A stretch of 9,305 bases of DNA from CAYLNK01 sp964384675 (GTDB taxonomy: Bacteria; Acidobacteriota; Thermoanaerobaculia; UBA5066): NCBI GenBank assembly GCA_964384675.1, contig CAYLNK010000275.1, positions 1 to 9,305 on the forward strand, given 5' to 3'. The position numbers and the translations under genes were made by a program. The notes under the pieces are model-generated. The model saw only the letters and a list, made by a program, of their open reading frames with translations. It did not search any database and had not been told where the DNA came from. Positions 1 through 6,316 of this stretch are shown in pieces; within the stretch, counting starts at the first letter, position 1; the number at the start of each line of letters is the position of its first letter.

Positions 1-2
1 CG

Positions 3-449
3 TCCTTCCGGGTGAACCCGAAGACCACGATCCCCTACCCGCCCGAGGCGGCGGCCGCCGCCGCGCACATCAGGGCCCATACCTCGCCCTCCGAGCGGAT
101 CGCGTCGTTCCCGGCCACGCCCGGGCTCTACCTGGCGACGCGCCGCCGGCCCGCCGTCGACTCGATCTTCTACTACCCGTGGCAGGCCGAGTGGGAGCGC
201 CGCCAGCCGCGGATCCCCGATACGTGCGCCCAGCTCGAGGCCGCGCGCCCCCGCTTCGTCTTCGTCTTTCCGGAGTCCATCTGGGGCGTCTACCCGTTCC
301 CGTCGTACGCCGCCTGCCTCGACGGCCTCCTGAGGAGGGACTACCGCCCGGTGCCAGGCGCGCCGCTCGGGGGGATGCTCCGGGAGCTCCGGACGAGCGG
401 GACGGACCTCACTTCAGCCGCGCCACGCGCCACGTGCCCGCCTCGATGA
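3..449 (+). CDS. C-terminal part of a membrane glycosyltransferase-like protein (5' end missing)
   Basis: The reading frame is open from the left edge to a TGA at 447-449, with third codon positions almost all G or C, so this is the 3' end of a gene that begins outside the window; the GTG at 12 is probably internal. The visible ~148 residues have no transmembrane segment. They read like the soluble extracytoplasmic tail of GT-C glycosyltransferases: a helix with AAHIRAHTSPSERIASFP, then a strand-rich stretch (GLYLATRRRPAVDS, RPRFVFVFPES). Tails of this kind follow the multi-helix membrane core in PMT/ArnT-like enzymes, which move sugars from polyprenyl-phosphate donors on the outer face of the membrane. 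The last 41 bases overlap the end of the convergent glycosyltransferase gene. Assignment rests on general resemblance and on the neighbour, since no catalytic part is visible. Another large membrane protein cannot be excluded. Confidence 0.55.
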   Translation, partial: SFRVNPKTTIPYPPEAAAAAAHIRAHTSPSERIASFPATPGLYLATRRRPAVDSIFYYPWQAEWERRQPRIPDTCAQLEAARPRFVFVFPESIWGVYPFPSYAACLDGLLRRDYRPVPGAPLGGMLRELRTSGTDLTSAAPRATCPPR

Positions 450-1944
450 CGAGCAGGTTCTCCGGTACCGGGATCGGCGCGAAGACCCAGCTGGCCTTCC
501 AGGACGCGATGACGGGGCGAAGGAGCACGTTGCTCGTGCGGTTCAGGTTCGACCAGTAGTCGCGCGGATACCCGGGAGGCTGGTGAAAGCCGATCGGAGC
601 GCCGGGAGGGAGGACGCGGTCGAGCCGGTCCCGGAGCCACAGCAAGGCCGCACGATCCCCGAGGTCACAGGGCCTTTGCCGCACCCGAACATCGAAGAGC
701 CCACGTGCGAATGCACCGAGGTACGTGGCGTGGAGCCGCACGATGTTCGCCCCTTCGAGGCCGAACTTCTGACCGGCAGCCTTCTGGCCTGCCTCCGGGA
801 ATCTCACGAACAGCTTCGGCGTCACCGCGAGATAGCCGATGCCGTACGGGGGGTACCGAATCCCGTTCCAGCAGAACGCCGCCAGGACGGGCACTGTCGC
901 GAGGAGACGCGGTGCCGCGCCCCGCCGGCCATAGGTGCGAACCGCCTCGAGCCCCTCCGCGAGGAGCGGGAGGAGGAACGGAAAGAGGTACAGCACGAAG
1001 CGCCGGTCGACCCAGTCGTACAGGAAGACCCAGAAACCCGTCAAAGAGACCAGCGGGAGCAGATACGCCTGGACCTGGGAATCTCGCAGAACGCCCGGCC
1101 TTGCCGCGAGCCGCGCGGCACCGCCCCCGTACAGGGGCAGGAGCAACAGGCCCAGAACGGCCGGGATGGTGAAGAAGTAGAAGACCAGGTTTCCCGTCGT
1201 GAAATGGAACAGCGACTCGACGCCGTGGCCCGTCTCCGGGTCGAAGGGAAGTACGTGCGTGTGCCACCAGCGGAACGCCAGCCAGGCAGCGGGCGGCGCC
1301 GCGGCCAGGAACGCACCGATCCACAGCTCCCGCCGGCGCAGGTGTGGACGGCGAAAGGCCAGCACGGCGGCGGCGAAACCCAGCGCGGCCGGCGCGGCCA
1401 CGTAGTGAACGAGGAAGCCGAGCCCGATCGCGAGGCCGAACGGCACGTACCGCCGGGGCTCTTCCCCGGCGCGCTCGAAGAGGAGCATGGCGATCACGAT
1501 CGCCAGCGTCGCGTACAGCTCCGCCCCGATCCAGCGCGTCCAGTCCTGGGAGAGATCGTTCATGTAGAAGACCACCGCGCAGAACGTGGCGATCGCGGGG
1601 TCGTGCCGGCGGCGCAGAAACCGGTAGAGCAGCGCCGCCACCGCGCCGAGCGCCGCGAAGTTCGCGACAGGCAGCCACGACAGGGCCCCGAGCCGGTACA
1701 GGAGAGCGATCAGGAGCGGCAGCCCGGGCGGACGGAAGCTCGGCAGCACCGCCTCCCCGGCCCAGAACATCCCGTTGTTGATCCAATCGTACGAATCGCC
1801 CGACAGGTAGGGATAGCACCAGTTGAGGTCGGGCGTCCGGAGGGCTCTCAGCACCGGCAGCGTGCCGAGTCCCAGCACGAGCGCGGCGGCCCACGGGAGC
1901 CGCCGCGCCAGACGATCGCCTAGCGTGTCGATCCGGGACGCCAC
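409..1944 (-). CDS. GT-C family (PMT_2/ArnT-like) membrane glycosyltransferase
   Basis: A 511-residue polytopic membrane protein with about ten or more hydrophobic helices between residues 18 and 360, then a soluble C-terminal region of about 140 residues. The first loop carries acidic residues in LSGDSYDW (D50, D53), where GT-C enzymes keep their catalytic acidic pair. It is followed by RPPGLPLLIALLYRLG (71-86), which matches the conserved start of PMT_2 (GT39-like) domains. VDRRFVLYLFPFLLPLL (312-328) resembles the late helix of the same family. Such enzymes transfer sugars from polyprenyl-phosphate carriers to lipid or protein acceptors outside the inner membrane; the substrate here cannot be told. 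The GTG start at 1944 lies 25 bases inside the end of the upstream hydro-lyase gene and has no clear Shine-Dalgarno, so translation may be coupled. A later start would cut into the first helix. The 3' end overlaps the convergent partial gene by 41 bases. Confidence 0.82.
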   Translation of the reverse strand: MASRIDTLGDRLARRLPWAAALVLGLGTLPVLRALRTPDLNWCYPYLSGDSYDWINNGMFWAGEAVLPSFRPPGLPLLIALLYRLGALSWLPVANFAALGAVAALLYRFLRRRHDPAIATFCAVVFYMNDLSQDWTRWIGAELYATLAIVIAMLLFERAGEEPRRYVPFGLAIGLGFLVHYVAAPAALGFAAAVLAFRRPHLRRRELWIGAFLAAAPPAAWLAFRWWHTHVLPFDPETGHGVESLFHFTTGNLVFYFFTIPAVLGLLLLPLYGGGAARLAARPGVLRDSQVQAYLLPLVSLTGFWVFLYDWVDRRFVLYLFPFLLPLLAEGLEAVRTYGRRGAAPRLLATVPVLAAFCWNGIRYPPYGIGYLAVTPKLFVRFPEAGQKAAGQKFGLEGANIVRLHATYLGAFARGLFDVRVRQRPCDLGDRAALLWLRDRLDRVLPPGAPIGFHQPPGYPRDYWSNLNRTSNVLLRPVIASWKASWVFAPIPVPENLLVIEAGTWRVARLK

Positions 1945-3965
1945 TCGACGATCTTGCCCGCGAGCGCCGACGCGGCGACCACGTACGGGCTCGCCAGGTA
2001 CATCCGGCCCGGCCCGCTCCGGCCCGGGAAGTTCCGGTTGATGGCGCTCACCGTCACCTGCTCACGCCGCGTCGAGACGCCGGGCCCCGCCGCGATGCAG
2101 GCGCCGCACGACGGCTCGATCAGCTTCGCGCCCGCCTTCTCGAAGACGTCGAGGTAGCCCTTCTCCCGGCACCACGCCTTCACCTCCTGGCTCCCGAACT
2201 GGATCCAGAACGTGACCCCCGGCGCCACGCGCTCGCCGCGCGCGAGGCCTTCGGCGAGCACCGTCGCGTACATCTCCATGTCGTCGCGCTTGCCCGCCGT
2301 GCAGGAGCCGCCGTACGCGATCTCGATGGGGACGTCTTCCGCCAGGTCGCGGATGAAGACGCCATTCCCCGGGTCGCCGGGGAGCGCCACCATCGGGGCG
2401 AGCGCCGAGACGTCGATCCGGATCACGGTCTCGTACGTGGCGTCGGGGTCCGACGTCCAGCCGGCGCAGAGCGCGCGAGCCTCGTCCAGGGTCATGCCCC
2501 TGTTTTCCGCCAGGAACTCCGCCGTCCGCTCGTCGGCCGCGATGATCCCGGTGAACGCGCCGACCTCGGCCGCCATGTTCGTCATCGTGGCGCGCTCGTC
2601 GATCGAGAGCGCCTCGACGGCGGGCCCGGCGTACTCGAGGATCTTGCCGATCGCCTCGCCGTTCTTCACGTACGGGTGGGCGAGGAGCGCGAGCATGAAG
2701 TCCTTGGCGGCGAGGCCGGGCGGGCACGTCCCGACGAACTCCGCCTTCACCGTGGGCGGCACCTTCACCCTCACGTCCTTCGTGAGCCACGAGTTGAAGA
2801 CGTCCGTCGTGCCGATCCCGAACGCCACGCAGGCGAGCGCGCCGGAGTGCGGGGTGTGCGAGTCCGACCCGACGACGACCTGGCCGGGCAGCGCGTAGTC
2901 CTGCGTGACCTTCGAGTGGCAGATCGCCTCGCTGCCCGCCGCCTCGGTCGCCTTCTCGCCGCGCGGCAGCTCGCCGTGCAGGCGAATCCCCTGCTTCGCC
3001 GCGAACTCCGCCTGCTTGGTCGCGAGGCGCTCGGCGATCTGGAGGAGGCCGCGATCGCGCTGCGCCTTCGGCATCACCTGGTCGAGGAACGTGAGGTGGT
3101 CGCGGAAGAAGAGGATCGATTTCGCGTCCGTGACCGGCACGTCCTCGCCGACGAACGACTCCCAGAACGCGGCTGCCATGGGGGTGACGTACTCGTGCGA
3201 GAAGCGCAGGTCGGTGCGGACGAAGCCGGCGTCGCCGGGCGCGACGGCCGGGATCCCGGTGGCGCCGGTGGTGGCGTCGGCCACCATGCGGGCCGCCAGG
3301 ATCTTCTCGGCCAGCGTCATCGGACGCGGCGCCGTCGTGATGTGAGGCGGCGTCGTGAGCCCCTTCAGGCGCGCGACGTTGTACTCGAAGAGGCCGCCGT
3401 ACTCGATGATCTCGCGGGTGATCTCGTCCTGCCCCTCGGTGAAGGCCGAGAGCGGGATCGGCTCACCGCGCCGCACCTTGTCGAGGACCGAGAAGTCGTT
3501 CGTCGCGAGGACCCCCAGGTTGACGCAGTTCTGCCGGTAGATCCGCTCGATGTTCTCGGCGACCACGAGGCGGATCCCCGCGGCCCGCTCGGCGTAGGGC
3601 GACTGCTCCCGCGAGGAGCCCTTGCCCCGCCGCTTCCCGGCGACGGAGGCGACGAAGCCGCCCTTCGCCACGGCCCCCTCGCCGATCGGCTGGACGCTCT
3701 CGGTGCCGTCCTTGCACGTCAGCCCGACGTAGACGAACTGCCCGAGCGTCTCGTCGAAGTGGTAGCAGACCCAGCCGGGCGTGATCTCGTCGGTCGAGAT
3801 GTTGTCGCGCAGCTTCTGGGCGGGGTCGTTCGCGTCCCAGGCGAGGTCCTCGCCGTCGAGCTGACGGCGCACCAGCGCAGCGTCCTCGGCCAGGTAGAGG
3901 GTGCGTCCGGCGAGCCGGACCTCCGGTGGGAGCTTGGTGACGGGTCGGTCCTTGAGGCTATCCAT
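1920..3965 (-). CDS. Single-chain aconitase/isopropylmalate-dehydratase-family hydro-lyase, swivel domain first
   Basis: A 681-residue [4Fe-4S] hydro-lyase. Residues ~20-200 form a LeuD-like swivel domain: DNISTDEITPG (54-64), the active-site loop GKGSSRE (114-120), and YRQNCVNLGVLAT (143-155). Residues ~215-675 are the LeuC-like domains 1-3: GSDSHT (366-371) followed by AFGIGTTDV; cluster ligands Cys555 in GGSCTAG and Cys620/Cys623 in SCGAC; NRNFPGR (643-649) near the end. All expected catalytic and cluster residues appear present. The domain order (swivel before catalytic core) is that of AcnB, but AcnB's N-terminal HEAT-like domain is absent. It is opposite to AcnA, where the swivel is C-terminal. 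The likely reaction is citrate/isocitrate isomerisation in the TCA cycle. An isopropylmalate or homologous substrate cannot be excluded, so I give no symbol. ATG at 3965 is chosen because it starts a normal LeuD-like N-terminus, and sequence upstream is antisense to real genes. No Shine-Dalgarno; a TACAAT box lies 10 nt upstream. Confidence 0.9.
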   Translation of the reverse strand: MDSLKDRPVTKLPPEVRLAGRTLYLAEDAALVRRQLDGEDLAWDANDPAQKLRDNISTDEITPGWVCYHFDETLGQFVYVGLTCKDGTESVQPIGEGAVAKGGFVASVAGKRRGKGSSREQSPYAERAAGIRLVVAENIERIYRQNCVNLGVLATNDFSVLDKVRRGEPIPLSAFTEGQDEITREIIEYGGLFEYNVARLKGLTTPPHITTAPRPMTLAEKILAARMVADATTGATGIPAVAPGDAGFVRTDLRFSHEYVTPMAAAFWESFVGEDVPVTDAKSILFFRDHLTFLDQVMPKAQRDRGLLQIAERLATKQAEFAAKQGIRLHGELPRGEKATEAAGSEAICHSKVTQDYALPGQVVVGSDSHTPHSGALACVAFGIGTTDVFNSWLTKDVRVKVPPTVKAEFVGTCPPGLAAKDFMLALLAHPYVKNGEAIGKILEYAGPAVEALSIDERATMTNMAAEVGAFTGIIAADERTAEFLAENRGMTLDEARALCAGWTSDPDATYETVIRIDVSALAPMVALPGDPGNGVFIRDLAEDVPIEIAYGGSCTAGKRDDMEMYATVLAEGLARGERVAPGVTFWIQFGSQEVKAWCREKGYLDVFEKAGAKLIEPSCGACIAAGPGVSTRREQVTVSAINRNFPGRSGPGRMYLASPYVVAASALAGKIVEWRPGSTR

Positions 3966-3975
3966 CGCGGCGCGG

Positions 3976-3981
3976 ATTGTA
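3976..3981 (-). promoter_or_regulatory. Candidate -10 box (TACAAT) of the hydro-lyase gene
   Basis: The minus strand reads TACAAT here, five of six matches to the sigma-70 -10 consensus and the only AT-rich hexamer in this stretch. It ends 10 nt before the ATG at 3965, so transcription would start near 3969 and leave only about four untranslated bases. This fits the missing Shine-Dalgarno. No good -35 is visible; at 17-bp spacing the -35 position falls inside the palindrome at 3996-4009. The start of transcription is inferred, not shown. Confidence 0.45.
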
Positions 3982-3995
3982 GGCGAGCGACGGAC

Positions 3996-4009
3996 GTGAC
4001 GCGCGTCAC
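3996..4009. promoter_or_regulatory. Perfect 14-bp palindrome, CRP/FNR-like operator candidate
   Basis: GTGACGCGCGTCAC equals its own reverse complement. Read with one flanking base at each end on the minus strand it is TGTGA-N6-TCACG, nine of ten positions of the CRP consensus TGTGA-N6-TCACA. It sits between two divergent transcription units and covers the expected -35 position of the hydro-lyase promoter. If the weak AATACT at 4033-4038 is a plus-strand -10, the palindrome centre is about 42 bp upstream of that start, close to the usual class II activator position. The binding protein is unknown; this is a sequence match only. Confidence 0.4.
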
Positions 4010-4060
4010 AGCGCGGCCGCGCCCGCAGGGCGAATACTGATCGAAACCCAGAGAATCGAA

Positions 4061-4065
4061 GGAGG
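4061..4065 (+). promoter_or_regulatory. Strong Shine-Dalgarno (GGAGG) before an out-of-frame ATG
   Basis: GGAGG ends 9 nt before ATG 4075-4077, an ideal arrangement. That ATG opens a frame of only nine codons before TGA at 4102-4104, whereas the long coding frame that follows is shifted by one base. The site is real in appearance, but the start it points to does not lead into the gene as sequenced. Confidence 0.6.
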
Positions 4066-4094
4066 CCGGCCCCGATGCTCGCCTTCTGCTGCTC

Positions 4095-4664
4095 GTGCTC
4101 CTGATCGCCTTCATCGTCGCCGTGAAGCTGCTCCCCTGGTGGGCGACGGCCGGCGGGCTCCTCCTGATCGCCGTCCTCGGGAAGCTGTTCGCGGGCCGCC
4201 TGATGACGTCGGCCCTGTCGGCCCCGTTCCGTGCCAAGGGAAAGGTCCTCGCGGGGGCCACCGTCGAGGTGCACGAGGTCGTCGCCGCGAGCCCGCCTCA
4301 GCCCGAGCGTCCGGACGGCGACCACGAGGACGACGACGACGACGTGACCGTCGCGACCGCAGACCGCTGGTTCCAGATCGACCTCACCGTCCACCCGAAG
4401 CCGGCGGCCGGCCCGTTCACGCTGTGGGAGCCGGGCGAGCTGGAGCTGGTCGACGCGCGCACGGTGTCCGACGAGCCGGGAGACGGGGCCGTCGCCATCA
4501 CCGAGCTCGACCTGTTCCGGGACGGGGCGTTCCAGGAGGACCAGGGAGAGAAGGTGCCCAGCCCGCAACGCCTGCGCCTCAAGACCGGCGTTCCTAAGGA
4601 CGTCGCCCGCCTGAAGCTCCGCTACTACTTCGAGACCCTCGGTGAGATCCCGCTTCCATCCTGA
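4095..4664 (+). CDS. Uncharacterised membrane-anchored protein; start uncertain, possible frameshift
   Basis: I do not recognise this family. The 189 residues from GTG 4095 begin with two hydrophobic segments (about 1-12 and 18-34). An acidic linker with five consecutive Asp follows at 79-83, and then a ~100-residue, strand-rich soluble domain (RWFQIDLTVHPKP, FTLWEPGELELVD, LKLRYYFETLGEIPLP). Codon third positions are strongly GC, supporting real coding. GTG 4095 has no Shine-Dalgarno and truncates the first helix, which continues upstream in the same frame as ARLLLL. The well-placed GGAGG/ATG at 4061-4077 is one base out of frame. A single missing base after that ATG would give MARLLLLVLLIAF, a natural N-terminus, so an indel (sequencing error or true mutation) is likely. 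The gene is followed after 12 bp by another N-terminally anchored unknown gene, suggesting one operon and a shared membrane role. Confidence 0.65.
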   Translation: MLLIAFIVAVKLLPWWATAGGLLLIAVLGKLFAGRLMTSALSAPFRAKGKVLAGATVEVHEVVAASPPQPERPDGDHEDDDDDVTVATADRWFQIDLTVHPKPAAGPFTLWEPGELELVDARTVSDEPGDGAVAITELDLFRDGAFQEDQGEKVPSPQRLRLKTGVPKDVARLKLRYYFETLGEIPLPS

Positions 4665-4667
4665 GCC

Positions 4668-4672
4668 GGAGG
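4668..4672 (+). promoter_or_regulatory. Shine-Dalgarno GGAGG for the 4677 gene
   Basis: GGAGG lies 4 nt before ATG 4677 in the 12-bp gap after the preceding stop codon (TGA 4662-4664). It fixes the start of the downstream gene and supports both genes being read from one mRNA. Confidence 0.75.
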
Positions 4673-4676
4673 AAAC

Positions 4677-5405
4677 ATGACCGAGATCGTCGTCCTCGTC
4701 GTCGTCCTCGTCGCCCTGAGCCTCTTCAAGAACCAGATCGCGGGACTCCTCGCCGGCTTCCTCGCGAAGGCGGCGTCCGGAGTGGCGGGCCCTCCGCCGC
4801 GGATCCACCTGACGCGTGCCGACCGGCCGGAGTGGAGGAACGAGCCGGCCGTCATGGCCCCCGTCAAGCAGCTCGTGCGGCTCGGCTTCGAGGACGCGGG
4901 GACGTGGGTCGTGGACGAGATGAAGCTGGCGATCCGCGCGCTGGCGAGACCGTCCGAGTCGATCTACGCCGTCGTCTACGACCACCATCCCGGCACGCCG
5001 GGCGCATGGCTCGACCTGGTGACTCGCTACGAGGACGGCGGGAGCGTGACCTACACGACCAGCGGCGGGCCGGCGCTGGACACCCGGCCCGGGCACGACA
5101 AGGTGCGCGCGCCGGGCGCCTCTCCCGAGTCTCTCTACCGGAGGCTGCTCTCCGAGCGGCCGGCCGGGCGAGCGACCAGCCCGGCGGCGCCCGAGGCGTT
5201 CGCGCACGTCTTCGAGCAGGCGTACGCGGACGAGATGGAGTGGCGCAACCAGAGGGGTGGCGCGACGGAGCGCGAGATCCGCGCCGTGGCCGCGGCCTCG
5301 GGGCGGAAGGTGAGCGACCTCGAGGTGGCGGCGACGCAGAAGGCGACGGAGACGCAGGCGGCTCAGGGCAGGGCAAGCGCCAGGAGCGACGCCGGGTCGA
5401 GATAG
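4677..5405 (+). CDS. Uncharacterised protein with one N-terminal transmembrane helix
   Basis: I cannot name this 242-residue protein. It opens with a single hydrophobic helix (about residues 4-17, rich in Val/Leu), then a Gly/Pro/Ala hinge (34-41). A compact domain spans about residues 50-200, with LGFEDAGTWVVDE, the strand SIYAVVYDHHPG, WLDLVTRYEDGG and RPGHDKVRAPGAS, and later an acidic/aromatic helix (HVFEQAYADEMEWRNQ). The C-terminal ~40 residues are Ala/Arg/Ser-rich and look unstructured. Start is set by GGAGG 4 nt upstream. It lies 12 bp behind the other membrane-anchored unknown, very probably the same operon. Its last 43 bases overlap the end of the convergent M23 peptidase. Strong GC at third codon positions and the good ribosome site make it a real gene. 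There is no cofactor or catalytic signature I can point to. Confidence 0.8.
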   Translation: MTEIVVLVVVLVALSLFKNQIAGLLAGFLAKAASGVAGPPPRIHLTRADRPEWRNEPAVMAPVKQLVRLGFEDAGTWVVDEMKLAIRALARPSESIYAVVYDHHPGTPGAWLDLVTRYEDGGSVTYTTSGGPALDTRPGHDKVRAPGASPESLYRRLLSERPAGRATSPAAPEAFAHVFEQAYADEMEWRNQRGGATEREIRAVAAASGRKVSDLEVAATQKATETQAAQGRASARSDAGSR

Positions 5406-6226
5406 AGGCCCTGCCAGCGCACGGAGAGGTGCAGGTGCGGGCCGGTGACCCGCCCCGTCGACCCGGAGAGACCGAGCCTCTGGCCGCGCGCCACCTCCTG
5501 GCCCTCCGTCACGTCGAGCCGCGAGAAGTGAAGGTAGAGCGTCAGCAGCCCGTGCCCGTGGTCGATCGCGACGCAGCGCCCCTCGTAGAAGAAGTCGCGA
5601 GAGAGAGCGACGCGCCCCGCTCCGATCGCGGAGACCGGCGTTCCGGCGGGCGCGCGGTAGTCGAGCCCCTGGTGCACGCTCTGCCGCCGGCCGTTGAAGA
5701 GCCGCTCGACGCCGTAGCCCTCGGACGTCTCCTTCCGGACGGGGGCCGAGAACGGACCCGTGGCGAGCCAGCGCGGCGTGACGCGGGTGAGGAGCTCCGC
5801 CTTGATCGCCTGCTCCCGCTTGATCCGCGCGCGCGTCCTCGCGTCCGGCTCCAGGAACCTCTTCGGCACGCGGAGCTGGCTCCTCGGCCGCACGGCCCTC
5901 TCCACCGGGATCCCGATCGGGACGTCGGACGGCGCCCCTTCCTCCGGCACGACGTGCAGGAGCAGCTCGTGCCGTCCCGCCGCCGCCTCGAAGCCGAGCC
6001 CCGCGAAGCCGACCCAGCCGCCCGTCGATGGCTCCGGGTCGAAGAAGACCTGCCGCCCCTCGAACGTGCCTGAGACCGACTTCCAGCGCGCCGCGGGCGC
6101 AACGTGGACGAGGAACGCGCTCCCGTTCACGAGGCGCTCCGGGGTGGTGCGGATCACCGGCAGCTCCGCGCCAGGGGCCGCCGTCACGGCCAGGAGCACG
6201 GCCAGGACGATCGCGGGGCGCACCAC
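5363..6226 (-). CDS. Exported M23 family metallopeptidase (LytM/lysostaphin-like)
   Basis: A 287-residue zinc peptidase predicted to cut peptide cross-links in peptidoglycan, or to act as a regulator of such enzymes. Residues 1-19 are a signal peptide (VVRP, hydrophobic core, likely cleavage after APGA). Residues ~20-110 look like a beta-sandwich domain. Arg/Lys-rich helices (~120-150) precede the C-terminal M23 domain (~165-280). Zinc and catalytic residues are all visible: H185 and D189 in HQGLD, H233 in YLHF, H264 and H266 in PHLHL, so it should be active rather than degenerate. The start is a tandem GTG-GTG (6226/6223); longer frames upstream run through the divergent promoter and lack a signal peptide. 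There is no Shine-Dalgarno, but a CATACT hexamer ends 6 nt before the GTG, suggesting a leaderless message. The 3' end overlaps the convergent unknown gene by 43 bp. Confidence 0.88.
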   Translation of the reverse strand: MVRPAIVLAVLLAVTAAPGAELPVIRTTPERLVNGSAFLVHVAPAARWKSVSGTFEGRQVFFDPEPSTGGWVGFAGLGFEAAAGRHELLLHVVPEEGAPSDVPIGIPVERAVRPRSQLRVPKRFLEPDARTRARIKREQAIKAELLTRVTPRWLATGPFSAPVRKETSEGYGVERLFNGRRQSVHQGLDYRAPAGTPVSAIGAGRVALSRDFFYEGRCVAIDHGHGLLTLYLHFSRLDVTEGQEVARGQRLGLSGSTGRVTGPHLHLSVRWQGLYLDPASLLALALP

Positions 6227-6232
6227 CCGGGG

Positions 6233-6238
6233 AGTATG
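6233..6238 (-). promoter_or_regulatory. Weak -10-like hexamer (CATACT) at the M23 gene start
   Basis: The minus strand reads CATACT, four of six matches to TATAAT, ending 6 nt before GTG 6226. With normal spacing transcription would begin on the start codon itself. No convincing -35 is seen. Weak alone; noted because the same geometry recurs at the hydro-lyase and helicase starts. Confidence 0.25.
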
Positions 6239-6316
6239 AGGGGGCCCCGGGACGAACGGGCGCGCCGCTCGTTCCGTAAGGCGGAGGCGCCTATGCTTGG
6301 GGCAGGCAGGGAGAGC

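Noticed and set aside
583..1923. Long plus-strand open frame of 446 codons
   Set aside because: Antisense shadow of the membrane glycosyltransferase; its Arg/Glu/Gln-rich product has no domain pattern, while the minus strand gives clear membrane helices and PMT_2 motifs.
4011..4022. Perfect 12-bp palindrome GCGCGGCCGCGC beside the CRP-like site
   Set aside because: Made only of G and C, so such palindromes are expected often by chance in DNA of this composition; no matching partner site seen.
4075..4104. Nine-codon open frame after the strong ribosome site as a regulatory leader peptide
   Set aside because: No run of a regulatory amino acid linked to a pathway and no attenuator hairpin visible; a one-base indel explains it more simply.
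3966..5207. Open minus-strand frame continuing upstream of the hydro-lyase start, which would make a 1095-residue protein
   Set aside because: The extension is Arg/Asp/Gly/Val low-complexity sequence antisense to two plus-strand genes with good codon use and ribosome sites; the LeuD-like N-terminus starts naturally at ATG 3965.
4832..6073. Plus-strand open frame of 413 codons spanning the unknown gene and the M23 gene
   Set aside because: It crosses two genes with better evidence and gives an Arg/Gly/Glu-rich product without recognisable domains.
6293..6316. Longer N-terminus of the nucleotidyltransferase from ATG 6293 with GGAGG at 6283-6287
   Set aside because: Kept only as an alternative: the ribosome site is good, but the extra residues MLGAGRES look unlike the start of the fold, and TATGCT at 6292-6297 could be the -10 of a message starting downstream of this ATG.
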